A DNA stretch of 8,036 nt from Bacteroidales bacterium UBA6408 (GTDB taxonomy: Bacteria > Bacteroidota > Bacteroidia > Bacteroidales > UBA932): the NCBI GenBank assembly GCA_002439805.1, contig DJPQ01000060.1, forward strand, positions 1,999 to 10,034, in the 5' to 3' direction. Of this stretch, positions 5,463 through 8,036 are shown one piece after another. How positions within the stretch are numbered: position 1 is the stretch's first letter; the number at the start of each line of letters is the position of its first letter. Below the pieces are notes generated by a model, which saw only the letters and a program-made list of their open reading frames with translations, was not told the DNA's origin and did not search any database. The translations under genes were made by a program, and so were the position numbers.

Positions 5463-6704
5463 ATGAGTTTCCTTCACACAATCATAGACATCCTGCGCAA
5501 CAGCATACTTATCACGGGACTCGTAATCGTGATGATGATGATGATTGAGGCGCTGAACATCGAGTCTCACGGCAGGTTTTTCTCGCGCCTGCGCAGAACA
5601 CGGCTCGGACAGGTGGTATTCGGCGCGGCTCTCGGACTGGTTCCGGGCTGCATCGGCGGATTCGCGACGGTCTCGCTCTACACCCACGGGCTGTTCAGCT
5701 TCGGAGCGCTCATCGCGATGATGATTGCATCTTCCGGCGACGAGGCATTCGTGATGCTGGCTATGTTCCCGAAGAAGGCGCTGATTCTGTTCGCCGTGCT
5801 GTTCGTCATCGCTGTAGTCACGGGGATTCTGACCGATGCCGTCGGGGGCTGGCTACGGAAGAAAAAGGGCGCGGGGGCGGCTTCAAAGCCGGTGTGCTGT
5901 GACGAAGGCTTTGAGATTCACGAACATGAGGACGCAGAGCCGCACGGGCACGGGAAGAGGCACTTCGGATGGAAGCGGGCGGTGCTTGCAGTCGGGCTGG
6001 CGGTGTTCATCGCGGCGCTCGGCTCCGGAGCCCTGGACCACGAGCATGGCAACGGAGAGCATGGCTGCTGCGACGGAGAGCCGGCGGCGACGGAGCATAC
6101 CCACGCAGGAAAAGAAGAGTCTGCCCCAACCGGAAACATCCATGTCGGGCAAGGAGAGTCGGAGCGTCACATTCATGATAGTGTCGGGAACGCTCATGAC
6201 ACCGGAGAGGCCGCCGGCCATGTCCTCTCGATCAACCTGCTCGACGAGGCATGGATGAACATACTCTTCGCCTGCCTGAGCGTGGTGATGCTCGGGGTTA
6301 TCATCTTAGCGCCTGACCATTTCGTCGAAGAACACCTCTGGCATCATGTCATAAAGAAGCACTTTCTGAACATATTCCTCTGGACTTTCGGCATTCTCGC
6401 CGGCATCGCCGTGCTCATGCATTTCATCGACGTCGGGACTTGGGTCAGCGACAACACGGCCCTGATGATTCTGCTCGCGGTGGCCGTCGGAATAATCCCG
6501 GAATCGGGGCCGCATCTTGTTTTCGTCACCCTTTACGCCGCCGGCATAGTCCCGTTCCCGGTGCTTCTTGCCAGCAGCATATCCCAGGACGGGCACTCAT
6601 CGATTCCGCTTCTGGCCGAGAGCAAGTCGGCATTCCTCCGCGCGAAGGTCATCAACTGCCTCGCCGCCCTCGTCTGCGGTTTCACGGCGATGCTTTTCAT
6701 GTAG
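5463..6704 (+). CDS. Putative metal exporter, 10-TM ArsP_2 / 'manganese transporter' family
   Basis: A 413-residue inner-membrane protein recognised as the putative 10-TM heavy-metal exporter family, often annotated in Bacteroidota as a putative manganese transporter. The two halves are related: GLVPGCIGGFATVSLYTHG (58-76) followed by SSGDEAF in the first half, and GIIPESGPHLVFVTLYAAG (343-361) followed by SSISQDGHSSIP in the second. Hydrophobic segments lie at about 13-31, 50-72, 79-100, 105-125, 172-190, 263-284, 301-320, 331-347, 350-370 and 395-413. The segment at 286-300 (PDHFVEEHLWHHVIKKH) is a family signature. Between the halves, residues 144-253 hold 15 His and two Cys-Cys pairs (145-146, 202-203), which probably bind or sense metal ions. 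The substrate is not proven; divalent-cation efflux is the best inference. ATG 5463 gives a natural N-terminus before the first membrane helix. Upstream lies the 19-bp repeat pair. Confidence 0.85.
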   Translation: MSFLHTIIDILRNSILITGLVIVMMMMIEALNIESHGRFFSRLRRTRLGQVVFGAALGLVPGCIGGFATVSLYTHGLFSFGALIAMMIASSGDEAFVMLAMFPKKALILFAVLFVIAVVTGILTDAVGGWLRKKKGAGAASKPVCCDEGFEIHEHEDAEPHGHGKRHFGWKRAVLAVGLAVFIAALGSGALDHEHGNGEHGCCDGEPAATEHTHAGKEESAPTGNIHVGQGESERHIHDSVGNAHDTGEAAGHVLSINLLDEAWMNILFACLSVVMLGVIILAPDHFVEEHLWHHVIKKHFLNIFLWTFGILAGIAVLMHFIDVGTWVSDNTALMILLAVAVGIIPESGPHLVFVTLYAAGIVPFPVLLASSISQDGHSSIPLLAESKSAFLRAKVINCLAALVCGFTAMLFM

Positions 6705-6745
6705 GCCAGGAGGCATATCCCCGCATCTCCGGGCATTCATTATAC

Positions 6746-6811
6746 CCCGCAGGCCGATTTGCCGGATTCGTCATTTTTTTGTAAGTTTGCGTGTTTTTCG
6801 CATCCTGCGGG
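6746..6811. repeat. 8-bp inverted repeat flanking the parE promoter
   Basis: CCCGCAGG (6746-6753) and CCTGCGGG (6804-6811) are exact inverted copies, 50 bp apart. One lies just before the -33 box and one in the untranslated leader. It may be an operator pair or a chance match. Confidence 0.35.
6758..6789 (+). promoter_or_regulatory. parE promoter, perfect Bacteroidota consensus
   Basis: TTTG at 6758-6761, a 20-bp spacer, then TAAGTTTG at 6782-6789, an exact match to TTTG-N20-TAnnTTTG. Transcription would start near 6796, with a leader of about 45 bases. AGGAAC at 6831-6836 precedes ATG 6841 and is the best Shine-Dalgarno-like site in the window. The box also separates parE from the transporter gene 136 bp upstream. 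Confidence 0.8.
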
Positions 6812-6840
6812 AGATTTGCATTTTTTGATGAGGAACAAAC

Positions 6841-8036
6841 ATGGCACAGACGAATCCTACTGTAAACGACTACAACGACGACAGCATCAGGACCCTTGAG
6901 GACGTGGTGCACATCCGGAAAAGGCCTGGAATGTACATCGGACGGCTCGGGGACGGCAGCAATCAGGGGGACGGGATATATGTCCTGCTGAAGGAGGTCG
7001 TGGATAACTGCATCGACGAGTTCGCGATGGGATTCGGAAAGAATGTGAAGATTGACATCGACGAGGCGGGAAAAGTGGCCGTGAGGGATTTCGGGCGAGG
7101 CATTCCGCTGGGAAAGCTGACGCTCGCGGTGAGCAAGCTGAACACGGGAGCGAAATACGACACCAAGGTCTTTCAGAAATCCGTCGGACTCAACGGAGTG
7201 GGCACGAAGGCGGTGAACGCGCTGTCGTCATGGTTCCACATCGAGGCCTACCGTGACGGAAAGATGGCCAGCGCCACGTTCGAGAGGGGGCGGCTTAAAG
7301 AGGAGGTCACCGACAGGGACAACATGAGCACGAAGGAGAAGAACGGAACGCTCGTGTGCTTCGTGCCGGACGTGGATATGTTCGGAAATTTCCATTTCAA
7401 GATGGAGTTCGTCGAGAAGATGGTCAAGAACTACTGCTACCTCAACAAGGGGCTGACCATCACGCTGAACGGTACGCCGTATGTCTCGAAGAACGGGCTT
7501 CTCGACATCGTGAACGACAACCTCGACCCCGAGCATCCTCCTCTCTATCCCCCCATTCATCTTGAGGGGCAGGACATCGAGGTGGTGCTCACCCACGGCA
7601 ACGACTACGGGGAGAACATAGCGTCGTTCGTGAACGGGCAGAACACCCGCGACGGAGGGACGCATCTGGCTGCGTTCAGGGAGGCCATCGCGAAGACCCT
7701 CAAGGAGTTCTTCAAGAAGGATTATGCCCCCGAGGACATCCGTCAGGGCATCATCGGGGCAATCAGCATCCGCATTCAGGAGCCCAACTTCGAGGGGCAG
7801 ACCAAGACCAAGCTCGGCTCCACCTACACCTACGAGCAGGAGGTCCTCGACGAGGACGGCAATCCTGTCAAGGAGCCGAACGGGGCGAACCGAATCGAGA
7901 GAGGCCCTACAATCAGGGCCTTCGTCAACGACTTCATAAAGACGAATCTCGACAACTATCTCCACATCCACAAGGACATCGTGCCGGTGATTCAGGCGAA
8001 GATCGTCGCTTCGGAAAACGAGCGGAAGGAGATTGC
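6841..8036 (+). CDS. parE: DNA topoisomerase IV subunit B (ParE), 5' part, runs off the window
   Basis: The first 398 codons of the ATPase subunit of topoisomerase IV, which with ParC unlinks daughter chromosomes. No stop occurs before the window edge. The GHKL ATPase is complete: E52 and N56 in LLKEVVDNCIDE, D83-x-G-x-G in VRDFGRGIP, and the ATP lid GLNGVGTKAVNALS (116-129). The transducer domain follows, with NGQNTRDGGTH (265-275) and the QTK loop GQTKTKLGS (319-327). ParE rather than GyrB is called because the N-terminus reads EDVVHIRKRPGMYIGRLGDG and GIYVLLKEVVDN, as in Bacteroidota ParE; GyrB normally has a 'GLHHLVYEVVDN'-type stretch. Residues 328-357 form an acidic insertion not present in E. 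coli ParE as I recall it. A parC gene would be expected downstream, beyond this window. Confidence 0.93.
   Translation, partial: MAQTNPTVNDYNDDSIRTLEDVVHIRKRPGMYIGRLGDGSNQGDGIYVLLKEVVDNCIDEFAMGFGKNVKIDIDEAGKVAVRDFGRGIPLGKLTLAVSKLNTGAKYDTKVFQKSVGLNGVGTKAVNALSSWFHIEAYRDGKMASATFERGRLKEEVTDRDNMSTKEKNGTLVCFVPDVDMFGNFHFKMEFVEKMVKNYCYLNKGLTITLNGTPYVSKNGLLDIVNDNLDPEHPPLYPPIHLEGQDIEVVLTHGNDYGENIASFVNGQNTRDGGTHLAAFREAIAKTLKEFFKKDYAPEDIRQGIIGAISIRIQEPNFEGQTKTKLGSTYTYEQEVLDEDGNPVKEPNGANRIERGPTIRAFVNDFIKTNLDNYLHIHKDIVPVIQAKIVASENERKEI

Noticed and set aside
6718..6780. Intrinsic terminator after the transporter gene
   Set aside because: A T-run is present at 6774-6780, but only 3-4 bp stems can be drawn before it, and the T-run lies inside the parE promoter spacer.
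7228..7971. Minus-strand open frame of 247 codons opposite parE
   Set aside because: It lies wholly within the unmistakable parE frame and its Val/Leu/Glu-rich translation has no recognisable domain.

Overview
The window looks like chromosomal DNA from a GC-rich member of the Bacteroidota, most likely a Bacteroidales gut commensal of the Alistipes/Rikenellaceae kind. Three lines of evidence point there. First, several intergenic regions carry the Bacteroidota promoter form TTTG-N~20-TAnnTTTG; three of them have exactly 20 bp between boxes. Second, Shine-Dalgarno sequences are weak. Third, the gene families fit: a DUF1573 secreted protein, a putative 10-TM 'manganese transporter' of the ArsP_2 type, and a Bacteroidota-style ParE. 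The genus is a guess from GC content and gene content, not from a database match.

Layout, left to right. A PhnP-like metallo-beta-lactamase-fold hydrolase (85-987) is followed by a 214-bp gap. Then comes a two-gene unit with its own promoter: a DUF3990 protein with an ADP-ribosyltransferase-like fold (1202-1894), overlapped by a gene for a protein with a C-terminal XRE helix-turn-helix (1860-2504). This pair has the layout of a toxin-antitoxin module, with the putative toxin first, and the first gene is much more AT-rich than its surroundings. Next is a K+-independent-type Ca2+/Na+ antiporter (2618-3685). It is followed by a four-unit tandem array with an exact 32-bp period and a strong hairpin that can terminate transcription from both sides. 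A 55-residue 2x[4Fe-4S] ferredoxin lies on the minus strand (3876-4043). Its promoter overlaps, head to head, the promoter of a secreted DUF1573 protein (4253-5380). An 82-bp spacer with a perfect 19-bp direct repeat leads to a membrane metal transporter with a His/Cys-rich central loop (5463-6704). The window ends inside parE, topoisomerase IV subunit B (6841 to beyond the edge), which has a textbook promoter.

Functionally, most of the window is housekeeping: metal and ion transport, a ferredoxin, an envelope protein and a topoisomerase. The accessory element is the DUF3990/XRE pair. The most interesting non-coding signals are the 32-bp array at 3694-3802, the 19-bp repeat at 5393-5436, and the overlapping divergent promoters at 4125-4175. 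No RNA genes, CRISPR arrays, transposases or integrases were seen, and no gene-free stretch exceeds 300 bp.
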